The notes beneath the pieces were generated by a model. The model saw nothing but the letters and a program-made list of their open reading frames with translations, was not told the origin of the DNA and did no database searches. 64,000 nt of DNA from Pelagicoccus sp. (GTDB lineage: Bacteria; Verrucomicrobiota; Verrucomicrobiia; Opitutales; Opitutaceae): assembly GCA_028284635.1 (NCBI GenBank), contig JANQRJ010000058.1, positions 32,698 through 96,697 of the forward strand, read 5' to 3'. The position numbers were made by a program, and so were the translations under genes. This document shows positions 36,528 through 44,923 of this stretch, piece by piece; the stretch's first letter is position 1; every line of letters begins with the position of its first letter.

Positions 36528-37715
36528 TTACTTGGCAGCGACAATGTCGACGATCTTCTTGGCGGCATCGGCCAGGCTGTCGGCGGAGGTGATCTCTATG
36601 CCGCTTTCGGCGAGCAGCTTCTTGCCTTGCTCAACGTTGGTGCCTTCGAGGCGAACGACGAGTGGCTTGTCGAGTTCGACGGCCTTGGCGGCTTCGATGA
36701 CGCCGCGGGCGATGACGTCGCACTGCATTATGCCGCCGAAGATGTTGACCAGGATGCCTTCGACCTTGGGGTCGCTGAGGATGATCTTGAATGCAGCGGT
36801 AACCTGCTCGGCAGTGGCGCCTCCGCCCACGTCGAGGAAGTTGGCTGCAGAGCCGCCGACGTGGTGGATGATATCCATGGTAGCCATGGCGAGTCCGGCT
36901 CCGTTTACGAGGCAGGCGATGTTTCCGTCGAGGGCGATGTAATTGAGGTTGTACTTGGAGGCTTCGACTTCCTTGGGATCCTCTTCGTCGAGATCTCGCA
37001 TGGCGGTGATGTCGGGACGGCGGTAGAGAGCGTTTCCGTCGAACCCGACCTTGGCGTCCAGAGCGCTGACGCCGCCGTCCTTGGTGCTGATGAGGGGATT
37101 GACCTCAACCATGTCGCAGTCCTTTTCCCAGAACATCTTATAGAGGTTGAAGATGAGCTTGGCGCAGGCTACGGCTTGCTTGCCTTCGAAGCCGAGGGCG
37201 AAGGCGATCTTTCGGGCTTGGTAGGCCTGCAGGCCGATGGCTGGATCGACGACTTCCTTGAAGATGCGCTCGGGGGTCTCGTGGGCGACGGTTTCGATGT
37301 CGACCCCACCTTCCGTCGAGGCCACGACAACGGGACGGGAAGTGGCTCGGTCCATAAGGATGGCGAGGTAGTACTCCTTTTCGATGTCGGCGCCTTCGGT
37401 GAAGTAGATGGTCTTGACCTCGCGCCCGGCAGGTCCGGTCTGAATGGTGACGAGGGTGTTGTTGAGCATCCGAGTGGCGTATTCGACGGCCTCGTCCTTG
37501 GTCTTCGCGAGCTTGACGCCGCCTTGGAAGCCATCGGTGAACGTGCCTTTGCCTCGACCGCCAGCGTGTATTTGGGATTTAACGACAATCAGGCCTTCGC
37601 CTAGGCTGTCGATGCAGGAGGAGAACTCCTGGGACGAGCTGGTGGCGGATCCCTTTGGACAGGGGATGCCGAATTCTTCGAAGAGCTGTTTCGCCTGGTA
37701 TTCGTGGATATTCAT
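36528..37715 (-). CDS. sucC: Succinyl-CoA ligase, beta subunit
   Basis: A 395-residue ATP-grasp subunit that pairs with SucD. The N-terminus [20 protein letters not shown] is the family signature; [45 protein letters not shown] and [16 protein letters not shown] follow. Residues after 240 form the SucD-binding domain. The gene lies 64 nt after rph and 30 nt before sucD, in the same direction. Nucleotide preference (ATP or GTP) is not decided from sequence. Confidence 0.97.
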   Translation of the reverse strand: MNIHEYQAKQLFEEFGIPCPKGSATSSSQEFSSCIDSLGEGLIVVKSQIHAGGRGKGTFTDGFQGGVKLAKTKDEAVEYATRMLNNTLVTIQTGPAGREVKTIYFTEGADIEKEYYLAILMDRATSRPVVVASTEGGVDIETVAHETPERIFKEVVDPAIGLQAYQARKIAFALGFEGKQAVACAKLIFNLYKMFWEKDCDMVEVNPLISTKDGGVSALDAKVGFDGNALYRRPDITAMRDLDEEDPKEVEASKYNLNYIALDGNIACLVNGAGLAMATMDIIHHVGGSAANFLDVGGGATAEQVTAAFKIILSDPKVEGILVNIFGGIMQCDVIARGVIEAAKAVELDKPLVVRLEGTNVEQGKKLLAESGIEITSADSLADAAKKIVDIVAAK

Positions 37716-37779
37716 GGACGGTGTGCGCAGTTGGTGATGAGAGGGAAAGCCTAGGTGGAAGGTTAATCAAGCACGGCGA

Positions 37780-38538
37780 TCAGAAAGAAAGATCGCCGAG
37801 CAAATGCTTGGTGAGGAAAGCAGCCTGCATACCGGAGATCTCTTTGATGCCCTTTTTGGCGAGAGCGATGAGCTTGGCGAGCTCCTCTTCGGTGAAGGTG
37901 GCCTCTTCGCCGGAGCCTTGGACTTCGACGAACTGCCCTTTGCCGGTCATGACGACGTTGAAGTCGACCGTCGCATCGCGGTCCTCGACATAGGGAAGAT
38001 CAAGCACCGTCTGGCCGTTGTAGATACCGACACTGACGGCTCCTACGGAATCGGTAAATGGATTCTCCGGCAGAGCCTTTTCGTCGACCAGCTTTTGCAC
38101 GGCGAGCCGGGCGGCCAGGTAAGCCCCGGTTATGGAAGCGGTCCGGGTGCCTCCGTCGGCCCGCAACACGTCGCAGTCGATCCAAAGCGTATGGCCAGGG
38201 AGCTTCTGCAAATCGACCACTGCTCGCAAAGCCCGACCGATGAGGCGGGATATCTCGACGCCGCGTCCGTCAGGCTTGCCGCGGGAGGAGTCGCGCTGCT
38301 TGCGTTCGAGCGTGCTGTAGGGAAGCATCGAATACTCGGCAGTGAGCCAACCGCCGGGGACGTTCTGAGCCCGCATCCAGCTTGGGACGCGCTTCTCGAG
38401 CATGGCCCCGCAGATCACCTTGGTATCGCCAAAGCTCACAAGCACCGAGCCCGTGGCATTCGCGGCAAAATCCGCTTCGAAGGAAATCTCGCGCAAGGCG
38501 TCGGACAAACGGCCATCGGGCCGGGTGAAGTCAGTCAT
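37780..38538 (-). CDS. rph: Ribonuclease PH
   Basis: A 252-residue phosphorolytic 3'-5' exoribonuclease that trims tRNA 3' ends. Visible signatures are RPDGRLSDALREISFE, ATGSVLVSFGDTKVICGAM, YSMLPYSTLERKQRDSSRGK, the phosphate-binding GRGVEISRLIGRALR and LWIDCDVLRADGGTRTASI. It is slightly longer than the E. coli protein. The ATG at 38538 (MTDFTRPDGR) matches the family; an upstream codon at 38559 adds seven unsupported residues. It is the first gene before sucCD. Confidence 0.95.
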   Translation of the reverse strand: MTDFTRPDGRLSDALREISFEADFAANATGSVLVSFGDTKVICGAMLEKRVPSWMRAQNVPGGWLTAEYSMLPYSTLERKQRDSSRGKPDGRGVEISRLIGRALRAVVDLQKLPGHTLWIDCDVLRADGGTRTASITGAYLAARLAVQKLVDEKALPENPFTDSVGAVSVGIYNGQTVLDLPYVEDRDATVDFNVVMTGKGQFVEVQGSGEEATFTEEELAKLIALAKKGIKEISGMQAAFLTKHLLGDLSF

Positions 38539-38662
38539 GGGACGCCAAGACAACCGCATGCGCGGCCCGGATCAAGCCGTTTGCCAAACAAACGCTCAGA
38601 TAAGCCGTCTCTCCAAGAAAGGTTTGAACTTGTCACGACGAAGCAGTTGATTCTCCCAAGCT

Positions 38663-39361
38663 ATGAAAGACCGTCACTACCCCACTTTCGCCCTCTTCGC
38701 TTTCCTTCTAGCAGCCACGGTCGCGGGAACCTCTATGGCTTCCGCAGAAAGGCTGCAGTGGGAAACGACCAGCCAGCAGTTCGCCACGGAGTTCGGACAG
38801 GAAAGCGTGAAGGCGATCTACCGCTTCACCAACGCCAGCGATCAGCCCGTTACGATTTCGAAAACGGACGCAGACTGCGGCTGTACCGTGCCAAGCCTAA
38901 GCAAAACGGAGTACCAGCCAGGCGAAAGCGGCGAGCTCGAGGCCGTATTCACGGTCGGATCTAGACAAGGCAAGCAGCACAAGAAGATCACGGTGTTCAC
39001 CGAGCAGAATGAAGAGACGCTCGAGTATCAACTGACGCTGGAAGTCGACATCCCTCTGCCCGTCACCTTGACGCCGCGCGTCCGCTTCTGGAACAGCGGA
39101 GACGAGGCCAGCACTCAGGAAATCCGCATCAAGTTCCACGAGGAGTTCCCCATGACGATCACCGGCGTCAAATCCAAGGATCCGGAACAGGCCAACAATT
39201 TCGAGTACGCCATCGAAACCGTGAGCGAGGGCCAGGAATACCTGCTCAAATTGACTCCTCGCGATTCCACGGCGCGCTCCCGTGCCGTATTCCTCCTCGA
39301 AAGCGAGGGAGACGAAAAAGGCGTGCTGCAAAAGTATCCCGTCTACGCGTATGTCCGGTAG
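38663..39361 (+). CDS. Exported DUF1573 protein
   Basis: A 232-residue protein with a signal peptide (LFAFLLAATVAGTSMASA) and an N-terminal DUF1573 domain with the family motif DADCGCTVPSLSKTEYQPGESG. The rest is beta-rich (VKAIYRFTNASDQPVTISK, PVTLTPRVRFWNSGD) with an Ig-like/ASPM-SPD-2-Hydin character. It should be periplasmic or surface located. The function of the family is unknown. The stop codon (39359-39361) abuts a composite repeat. It is divergent from rph. Confidence 0.82.
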   Translation: MKDRHYPTFALFAFLLAATVAGTSMASAERLQWETTSQQFATEFGQESVKAIYRFTNASDQPVTISKTDADCGCTVPSLSKTEYQPGESGELEAVFTVGSRQGKQHKKITVFTEQNEETLEYQLTLEVDIPLPVTLTPRVRFWNSGDEASTQEIRIKFHEEFPMTITGVKSKDPEQANNFEYAIETVSEGQEYLLKLTPRDSTARSRAVFLLESEGDEKGVLQKYPVYAYVR

Positions 39362-39510
39362 CGTAGCGCGGAGCTTCAAGCCCGCGACCGCGATTCGCCC
39401 TCCTCATCCCCCTTCCTCATCTTCATCCTCATCCCAGGTTAAAGATGAGGATGAAGAAGAGGATGAGGATAAGAAACAATGCGGACGCGAGCTGAAGCTC
39501 CGCGCTACGG
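39361..39510. repeat. Composite nested inverted repeat (copy 3)
   Basis: The outer arms are GCGTAGCGCGGAGCTTCAAG and AGCTGAAGCTCCGCGCTACGG. The inner pyrimidine/purine hairpin has the loop CCCAGGTTAAAG, as in the copy at 22.5 kb (CCCAGGATAAAG) and in the same orientation. It lies exactly between the convergent DUF1573 and purB genes and may act as their terminator. Confidence 0.88.
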
Positions 39511-39515
39511 TTTCA

Positions 39516-40952
39516 CTAAAGCAAGCTGCCTGGCTTGACCTTGGCCGCGGCAGGAAAACGCTTGGTCCACTTCGCCACGGTCTTGCGAAATTGATCCACC
39601 TGTCGCGGGGCCGCTCCCGTGAAGCGGGAAGACTGAGCTAGCAGAGCCCCCAAGGCCTTGCTATCGAGCGGAATCCGTTCGTCCTGCGCCAGACGTTCGG
39701 CAAGCTTTGCCTCGCTAGGCCGCCCCTCGCGGATCTCGGCACTCGCGGCCAAAGCGTTTTCCTTGATCGCCTCGTGAGCCGCCTCGCGACCGGCCCCAGC
39801 CTTCACCGCTTCCATGAGAATCGTGGTCGTGGCCAGGAATGGGAGCTGCACGGCGTTTTCCGCGGCGATCGCCTTTTCGAACGCGCCCATCTGGCCGAGC
39901 ACAGTAAGAAAGGTCTCCATCAAGCCGTCTATGGCGAAAAAGGCGTCAGGCAGCATCACGCGTCGCACCACCGAGCAAGACACGTCTCCCTCGTTCCATT
40001 GGCCTCCAGTCAGGCCAGCAGCCATAGCAGCATAGCCCTTAAGTATCGTACCGAAACCATGGATACGTTCGGAACTGCGACAGTTGACCTTATGCGGCAT
40101 GGCCGAGGAACCGACCTGCCCTTTCTTGAAACCCTCCGTCATAAGACCCTGGCCGGCCATGAGGCGAACCGTAGTGGTCAAATTGACCGCCGCCGAAGCC
40201 AGTTGCTCCAAGGCCGATACCGTATCAAGGTCCAAACTACGAGGATAGACTTGGCCCACGTTGTCCAACACGCGGCCAAAGCCGAGATGTTCGACGACCT
40301 TCGCCTCCAGAGCCGCTACTTTCCTCGAATCGCCCTCGAACAAGGTTTGCTGATCGAGTTGCGTACCCACCGCGCCCTTCAAGCCTCGAGCGGGATAGCG
40401 CTCCACTAGGTCGTGCAGGCGCTCGAGACCTACGAGCAATTCCTGCCCCGCCATAGCCAGGCGTTTGCCTAGAGTGGACGCTTGAGCCGGAACATTGTGA
40501 GTGCGAGCGGTAATCATCAGGTCCCGGTACTCGACCGCTCGTTCAGCCAATTTGCCCAGACTCGCCACCGCCTTTAGTCGAACGAGATCCAAACCACGCA
40601 GAACCTGCAGCTGCTCCACATTTTCGGTGAGATCCCGGCTCGTCATACCCAGATGGATACATTCGTAGCCTGCCAGGCCATTGAACTCCTCGATGCGAGC
40701 CTTCACGTCGTGCAGCAGCGCTCTCTCGCGACGGTCGATGGAGCCCAAATCCACTTGGCTCTTCACCTTTTCGTAAGCTTTGATCGCCTTCGCCGGAATC
40801 TTCAGCCCCAACTCCCGTTGAGCCTTCATGACCGCGATCCAATAGTCGCGCTCGATCACGATGCGCCCCTCGGGCGACCATACGGCCTTCATCGCTGCGG
40901 AAGCATAGCGCTCCGCAAGGACGTTAGTGATTACTGACTGTGCTTTTGCCAT
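39516..40952 (-). CDS. purB: Adenylosuccinate lyase
   Basis: A 478-residue enzyme of the fumarase/aspartase superfamily. It acts twice in purine synthesis (SAICAR to AICAR; adenylosuccinate to AMP). The superfamily signature loop is GSSAMPHKVN (281-290), with CIHLGMTSRDLTEN, TARTHNVPAQ and KGAVGT also visible. The ATG at 40952 (MAKAQSVITN) is the natural start; the open frame back to 41177 runs through a repeat. Length (478) fits the longer bacterial subgroup that resembles the eukaryotic form. Confidence 0.95.
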   Translation of the reverse strand: MAKAQSVITNVLAERYASAAMKAVWSPEGRIVIERDYWIAVMKAQRELGLKIPAKAIKAYEKVKSQVDLGSIDRRERALLHDVKARIEEFNGLAGYECIHLGMTSRDLTENVEQLQVLRGLDLVRLKAVASLGKLAERAVEYRDLMITARTHNVPAQASTLGKRLAMAGQELLVGLERLHDLVERYPARGLKGAVGTQLDQQTLFEGDSRKVAALEAKVVEHLGFGRVLDNVGQVYPRSLDLDTVSALEQLASAAVNLTTTVRLMAGQGLMTEGFKKGQVGSSAMPHKVNCRSSERIHGFGTILKGYAAMAAGLTGGQWNEGDVSCSVVRRVMLPDAFFAIDGLMETFLTVLGQMGAFEKAIAAENAVQLPFLATTTILMEAVKAGAGREAAHEAIKENALAASAEIREGRPSEAKLAERLAQDERIPLDSKALGALLAQSSRFTGAAPRQVDQFRKTVAKWTKRFPAAAKVKPGSLL

Positions 40953-41022
40953 GGGAAAAGAGAGAATTGTTGGCGCGACGCGCGGCCCAAGGAAAGCTAA
41001 TAAACCCGTCGCCGACCTTCGT

Positions 41023-41106
41023 GGGCGTGTTTCAAAGTGTCGCTCTTCGAGTAGCGCCACTGTGCCAAACTCTTGGCTGGCCCAGACGACACATAAAACA
41101 CGCCCG
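41023..41106. repeat. Shortened CAAAGTGTCGC-family inverted repeat
   Basis: It begins GGGCGTGTTTCAAAGTGTCG, contains GTGCCAAACTCTTGGCTGGC where the fuller copies have the CCAAACTCTTTCGAG inner arm, and ends ACATAAAACACGCCC. The second inner arm is missing, so it is a partly deleted copy. It lies between divergent purB and the sulfotransferase gene. Confidence 0.7.
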
Positions 41107-41188
41107 GTCTTCGTCAAGACCCCCACCTCGGACGAGGCATATGTTTGTTCTTGGCTCGGCCTGCGGTTGGCCTTCACCTGATCGACCT

Positions 41189-41908
41189 ATGGGCCAAGCT
41201 TCTTCAGACTCCGGCGGCGAACCGCCAATCGCCTTGCTTCTCTCGACGATGCGGTCGGGCTCGACCCTGCTTAAGGCTCTGCTCTCTACTCCGGAGGATG
41301 TTAGCAACCTGCCGGAAACCGACTTTCAGAAGTATCAGTCTGCCGACGCGGAACGGCGTTTGCGGGCGCTGGCTTCCGAACCCATCGTGCTACTCAAGCG
41401 ACCAGCTTGGTTCCACGAGGGACGACGCTATCCGAGACTGCCGAACGTTGCCGAAACCAGACGTGTGATCCTCGCCAGAGACGTGCACAGCAACCTGCTC
41501 TCCCTGCGCAAGATGGCCTATCGGAAAGCCGAACCGCTTGCGCCCCGGTTTCTCGACGATTGGATGGCGGTCTACTATTGGTCTCGCGTCTACGACGCAT
41601 TGAGCGAGCGTTTTCCGAAAGACGATCCATCCAACTTCTGGATACGCTACGAAGACCTGGTACGGGATCCGGTACGCCACACGGCCGAGCTGTTCCGTTT
41701 TCTAGGATCGAAACACCCCCACGGAATCGATCGATATGAGAAGCCGAGCAACTACGAATGGAAATGGGGAACCGACGACGGCGGCCATAAAATCAAGAGC
41801 CTCCGCGTCCAGGCTAACCCAGTACCAGCAAAAGCGACAGAGATACTGAAACACGTCAGTCGCATCCCCTCAGTGCAGGCCACTCGCAGGAAGTTGGGGT
41901 ACGACTGA
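41189..41908 (+). CDS. Sulfotransferase family protein
   Basis: A 239-residue protein with the 5'-phosphosulfate-binding loop near the N-terminus (IALLLSTMRSGSTLLKALL) and a 3'-phosphate-binding region in RVILARDVHSNLLSLRKMA, plus WIRYEDLVRDPVRHTAELFRFLG, a common sulfotransferase motif. It should move sulfate from PAPS to a carbohydrate or other acceptor, which cannot be named. The ATG at 41189 begins just before the loop; the open frame back to 40940 overlaps the repeat. No other sulfation genes are nearby. Confidence 0.82.
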   Translation: MGQASSDSGGEPPIALLLSTMRSGSTLLKALLSTPEDVSNLPETDFQKYQSADAERRLRALASEPIVLLKRPAWFHEGRRYPRLPNVAETRRVILARDVHSNLLSLRKMAYRKAEPLAPRFLDDWMAVYYWSRVYDALSERFPKDDPSNFWIRYEDLVRDPVRHTAELFRFLGSKHPHGIDRYEKPSNYEWKWGTDDGGHKIKSLRVQANPVPAKATEILKHVSRIPSVQATRRKLGYD

Positions 41909-41946
41909 GCAAGCTCTTTTTCAGCGACGGGCGCGAAGCGCCAAGG

Positions 41947-42753
41947 TCAGCCGCGCTCGAGTCCAACGCCATAGTAGTAGCTGTCGCGATACGACTTGGG
42001 CGTCGACCCATAGCGCCTGCGAAAGGCGCTGCAAAAAGCCGAACTATGGGTGAAGCCCGTTTTGGCCGCGATCTCCTTGATCGACTGTCCGGAGCTGAGC
42101 AGCTGCTCGCGAGCGGACGAAAGACGGCGTTCTAGGATCACCTGCCGTGGCGTAGCGCCGTAGGCCGCTTGAAAGCGATCGTGCAAGTGGGCAACGCTCC
42201 AACCTGCAGCTCTGGCCAGGTCGCTCACTTTGATGGGCTCAGCGTAACGCTTCTCTATTATAGAGCGGGCTAGGCGTAGAGGGGCCGCGATATCCGCTCG
42301 CTCCCTTCGAAAATGGTACAAGAGCGCCTGGAGTCTCAGCTTCGAGTACAAATAGTCGAGCAATGGCTCCTCTGCGAAGTCCTCGTCGAGGAAAAGGCGT
42401 ATGGCCTCTTCCGTGAGCTTGGACACTTCGTCCAAGTCGTGCCAATAGGACACTCTCGGCACGCAACGCGAGGAGCTGCCGGGGCGCCGCATTCTCACAG
42501 CCAGGCAGCTATAAGGCTCTTCGGGGTCGCTTCGCTCGATAGTGCGATCTCCCTCAATGTGCCAAAACAGGGATCCGGGCAGCGCCTCGATCCATTCTCC
42601 CTCATGCTGGATCCATCCACGCCCTCCAGTCACCAGTTCGACAAGTTCGACATCCGGTCGAATGGCATGAGCCGCAGGTTGGGTCCCTGGCCTCTGGTGA
42701 TAGTGGGCCACGGAGAGCAGTTCGCTGGGACGATCGGAATTCATGCAATGCAC
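41947..42753 (-). CDS. AraC family transcriptional regulator
   Basis: A 268-residue regulator. An N-terminal cupin-like sensing domain (about 1-140; ELVTGGRGWIQHEGEW) is followed by two helix-turn-helix motifs (IKVSDLARAAGWSVAHLHDRFQAAYG; IKEIAAKTGFTHSSAFCSAFRRRYG). It is divergently transcribed from the Gfo/Idh oxidoreductase and sugar isomerase genes and probably regulates them in response to a sugar or inositol-like compound. ATGs at 42753 and 42744 are both possible. Confidence 0.9.
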   Translation of the reverse strand: MHCMNSDRPSELLSVAHYHQRPGTQPAAHAIRPDVELVELVTGGRGWIQHEGEWIEALPGSLFWHIEGDRTIERSDPEEPYSCLAVRMRRPGSSSRCVPRVSYWHDLDEVSKLTEEAIRLFLDEDFAEEPLLDYLYSKLRLQALLYHFRRERADIAAPLRLARSIIEKRYAEPIKVSDLARAAGWSVAHLHDRFQAAYGATPRQVILERRLSSAREQLLSSGQSIKEIAAKTGFTHSSAFCSAFRRRYGSTPKSYRDSYYYGVGLERG

Positions 42754-42782
42754 GGGAAGCTAACTCGTAGAATCGGACACAC

Positions 42783-42812
42783 AATCCGATATTTTTGCTA
42801 TTCTATCGGATT
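42783..42812. promoter_or_regulatory. Inverted repeat in the AraC/oxidoreductase divergent region
   Basis: AATCCGATA (42783-42791) and TATCGGATT (42804-42812) are a perfect 9-bp inverted repeat with a 12-nt spacer, in the 124-nt gap between divergent genes; a third partial copy, AATCGGA, is at 42771-42777. It is a plausible operator for the AraC-type regulator or another dimeric factor. Confidence 0.5.
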
Positions 42813-42877
42813 GCCCGAATTCGCTAGACGGCAAAGCTCCTCTCAAATTCTTCTCGAAAAACTCAACCCCATATCTC

Positions 42878-43930
42878 TTGGAAACACTACGATTCGGATT
42901 CATCGGAGCAGGCAGAATATCCAGTTCCAGCGCAAAGTCGCTAAGCAACCACGAACGTTGCCGCCTGGTCGCGGTTCAAGATCTCAGCCAGGAGCGGCGA
43001 GACGCTTTGGCCGATGAATTTGACATCAAGCATCGCTTCGAGACCGCCGACCAGCTCTTTGCCTGCGAGGAAGTGGATGCGGTCTACATCGCAGTGCCCA
43101 ACAAGTTTCACGCCGAACTGACCATAGCCGCCATGCAGGCAGGCAAACACGTTCTGCTAGAGAAACCTTTCGCCATGACCGCAGCGGAAGGCGAGGAAGT
43201 CATCCGCGTGGCTGAGCAGACTGGCAAGGCCCTCACCATCGGCATGAACCAGCGCTACTTGCCGGACGCCCAGAAGATCAGATCCCTAGTGGCAAACGGA
43301 GCCCTTGGCGAAATCTACTACGCCAAAGCATTTTGGTTCCGCCGCGAAGGCATTCCCAAGCTCGGCACCTGGTTCGGCAACAAAGCTCTGGCTGGAGCTG
43401 GAGCGATCAACGACATCGGGGTACACCTGCTCGATCTCTGCTTGCACACCATGGGCAACTTCGATCCGGTCTCCGTCTTCGGCACCACCTACACGAAGTT
43501 CGGCAATCGCGGCCTAGGAGAAGGCGGCTGGGGCATATCCGATGCAACCGACATCACCTTCGACGTGGACGACCTGGCAACCGCCATGATCCGCATGAGC
43601 AATGGAGCAACTGTGAACCTGGAGGTCGCCTGGGCAGCCCATCTGGAAGAAAAGAACCGCATGAACGTCGAGCTCTTCGGCACCGAGGCAGGAGCAAGCC
43701 TGTATCCAGCCAAGCTATACAAACGCGATCCTCTCGACGCGGACTATCGCATCGTGGAAAACGTGGCAGCCGACGTGCCCTTGGCCCATGCCGACCGCTT
43801 TCACAACTTCGCCAACCACCTGCTCGACGGCGAACCACTGCTCGTCACCCCACAGCAGGCCCTCGTCGTACAGCGAATCCTCGACGCCGTCGCCGAGTCC
43901 TGCCGCACCGGCAAAGCCGTCGAACTCTAA
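42878..43930 (+). CDS. Gfo/Idh/MocA family oxidoreductase
   Basis: A 350-residue NAD(P)-dependent dehydrogenase. The N-terminal Rossmann motif is FGFIGAGRIS; VYIAVPNKFHAELTIAAMQAGKHVLLEKPFAMT contains the family EKP motif, and DIGVHLLDLCLHTMG the catalytic His region. Members oxidise or reduce hydroxyls of sugars, inositols or bile pigments; the substrate is unknown. No ATG precedes the motif: the start is TTG at 42878, three residues before the first strand. A sugar isomerase gene follows 67 nt later. Confidence 0.9.
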   Translation: METLRFGFIGAGRISSSSAKSLSNHERCRLVAVQDLSQERRDALADEFDIKHRFETADQLFACEEVDAVYIAVPNKFHAELTIAAMQAGKHVLLEKPFAMTAAEGEEVIRVAEQTGKALTIGMNQRYLPDAQKIRSLVANGALGEIYYAKAFWFRREGIPKLGTWFGNKALAGAGAINDIGVHLLDLCLHTMGNFDPVSVFGTTYTKFGNRGLGEGGWGISDATDITFDVDDLATAMIRMSNGATVNLEVAWAAHLEEKNRMNVELFGTEAGASLYPAKLYKRDPLDADYRIVENVAADVPLAHADRFHNFANHLLDGEPLLVTPQQALVVQRILDAVAESCRTGKAVEL

Positions 43931-43997
43931 AGTCCGACCAGAAGCCGCACTGCAGGATCCCTACAGACTAAAAAGCTACAGACTAAACGCCTAAAAA

Positions 43998-44738
43998 ATG
44001 AGCATTCTAGACAAGCTCGCGGTACAGAGCTACTGCTTCCGCCACTTCAAGGACAACGCTGACGTCGCCGCCAAGGTGCGCGAGATCGGCCTTAACCGTA
44101 TCGAGGTGTGCGCCGTTCATGCCGACTTCGAAGACGTATCTGGTTGGAAGGAGATCATCAAGATCTACGAAGATCAGGGCGTATCCATAATCTCGATAGG
44201 CGTGCAGACCTTCAACGGCGAAGCCAAGGAGGAGAGCTACTTCGAATGCGCCGCAGCAGCTGGCGCCAAGCACATTTCAGCCCACTTCAAGGTCGGCACC
44301 TTCAATCACGCTCTCGCCCAGGTCAAATCATGGAGCGACAAATACGGCATCAAGGTAGGAATACACTGCCATGGCGGCTACATGTTCGGAGGGCAGCCAG
44401 ACGTACTCGAGCTGCTGGTTGGCTTGGGAGCTCCCCAAGTGGGCCTTTGCATCGACACGGCCTGGGCGATGCAGATCGGGCCGCGCCAAGGCAATCCAGT
44501 CGCCTGGGTAGAGAAGTATCCAGGACTTGTATACGGCATGCATTTCAAGGACTTCGAATTCGCCCGAGACGGAGCGTGGAAGGACACTATCGTCGGCGAG
44601 GGAAATCTCGACCTGCCCGACCTGCTGAAAGCCCTGGAAGCTCAGGACTTCTCTGGCGTCGGCATCCTCGAATACGAGGCGGACATCGAAAATCCCGTGC
44701 CCGCCCTGAAAGCCTGCGTGGAACGGATGCGAGCCTAG
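43998..44738 (+). CDS. Sugar phosphate isomerase/epimerase (xylose isomerase-like TIM barrel)
   Basis: A 246-residue AP-endonuclease-2-like TIM barrel. Metal-site residues of the family are visible in IEVCAVHADFED, VGIHCHGGYMFGG, GLCIDTAWAMQ, YGMHFKDFEF and GILEYEAD. It probably isomerises or epimerises a keto sugar or inositol intermediate, and likely works with the oxidoreductase upstream. The ATG at 43998 follows a fragment of the TTTAGGC repeat family (GACTAAACGCCTAAAAA). The exact reaction is not predictable. Confidence 0.85.
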   Translation: MSILDKLAVQSYCFRHFKDNADVAAKVREIGLNRIEVCAVHADFEDVSGWKEIIKIYEDQGVSIISIGVQTFNGEAKEESYFECAAAAGAKHISAHFKVGTFNHALAQVKSWSDKYGIKVGIHCHGGYMFGGQPDVLELLVGLGAPQVGLCIDTAWAMQIGPRQGNPVAWVEKYPGLVYGMHFKDFEFARDGAWKDTIVGEGNLDLPDLLKALEAQDFSGVGILEYEADIENPVPALKACVERMRA

Positions 44739-44760
44739 CGCAGCTAGGCGAGGTTGTCTG

Positions 44761-44920
44761 CTGTAGGGATCTGCACTGTAGAGGGTAGGGCTCGATCGCC
44801 GAGCGAGCCGCATTGCGGGATCCCTACAGCCTAAACACCTATCCGCAGGATCCCGAGCAAGCGCAGCGCCGTCGAGGGACAGCCTAAACAACCTATCCAG
44901 ACGGCCTAAACAACCTGCGG
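44761..44920. repeat. Repeat cluster: CTGTAGGGATC inverted repeat and GCCTAAACA units
   Basis: An inverted repeat (CTGTAGGGATCTGCA ... GCGGGATCCCTACAG, 44761-44829) is followed by three GCCTAAAC(A/A)CCTATCC-like units up to 44920. Between them GCAGGATCCCGAGCAAGCGC recurs in similar form near 47.79 and 48.43 kb. It separates the convergent isomerase and HDOD genes. Confidence 0.65.
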
Positions 44921-44923
44921 ACG

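Noticed and set aside
36309..37604. 431-codon frame on the plus strand opposite sucC/sucD
   Set aside because: Antisense to two certain genes and Gly/Asp/Val-rich as expected for the reverse strand of GC-rich coding DNA.
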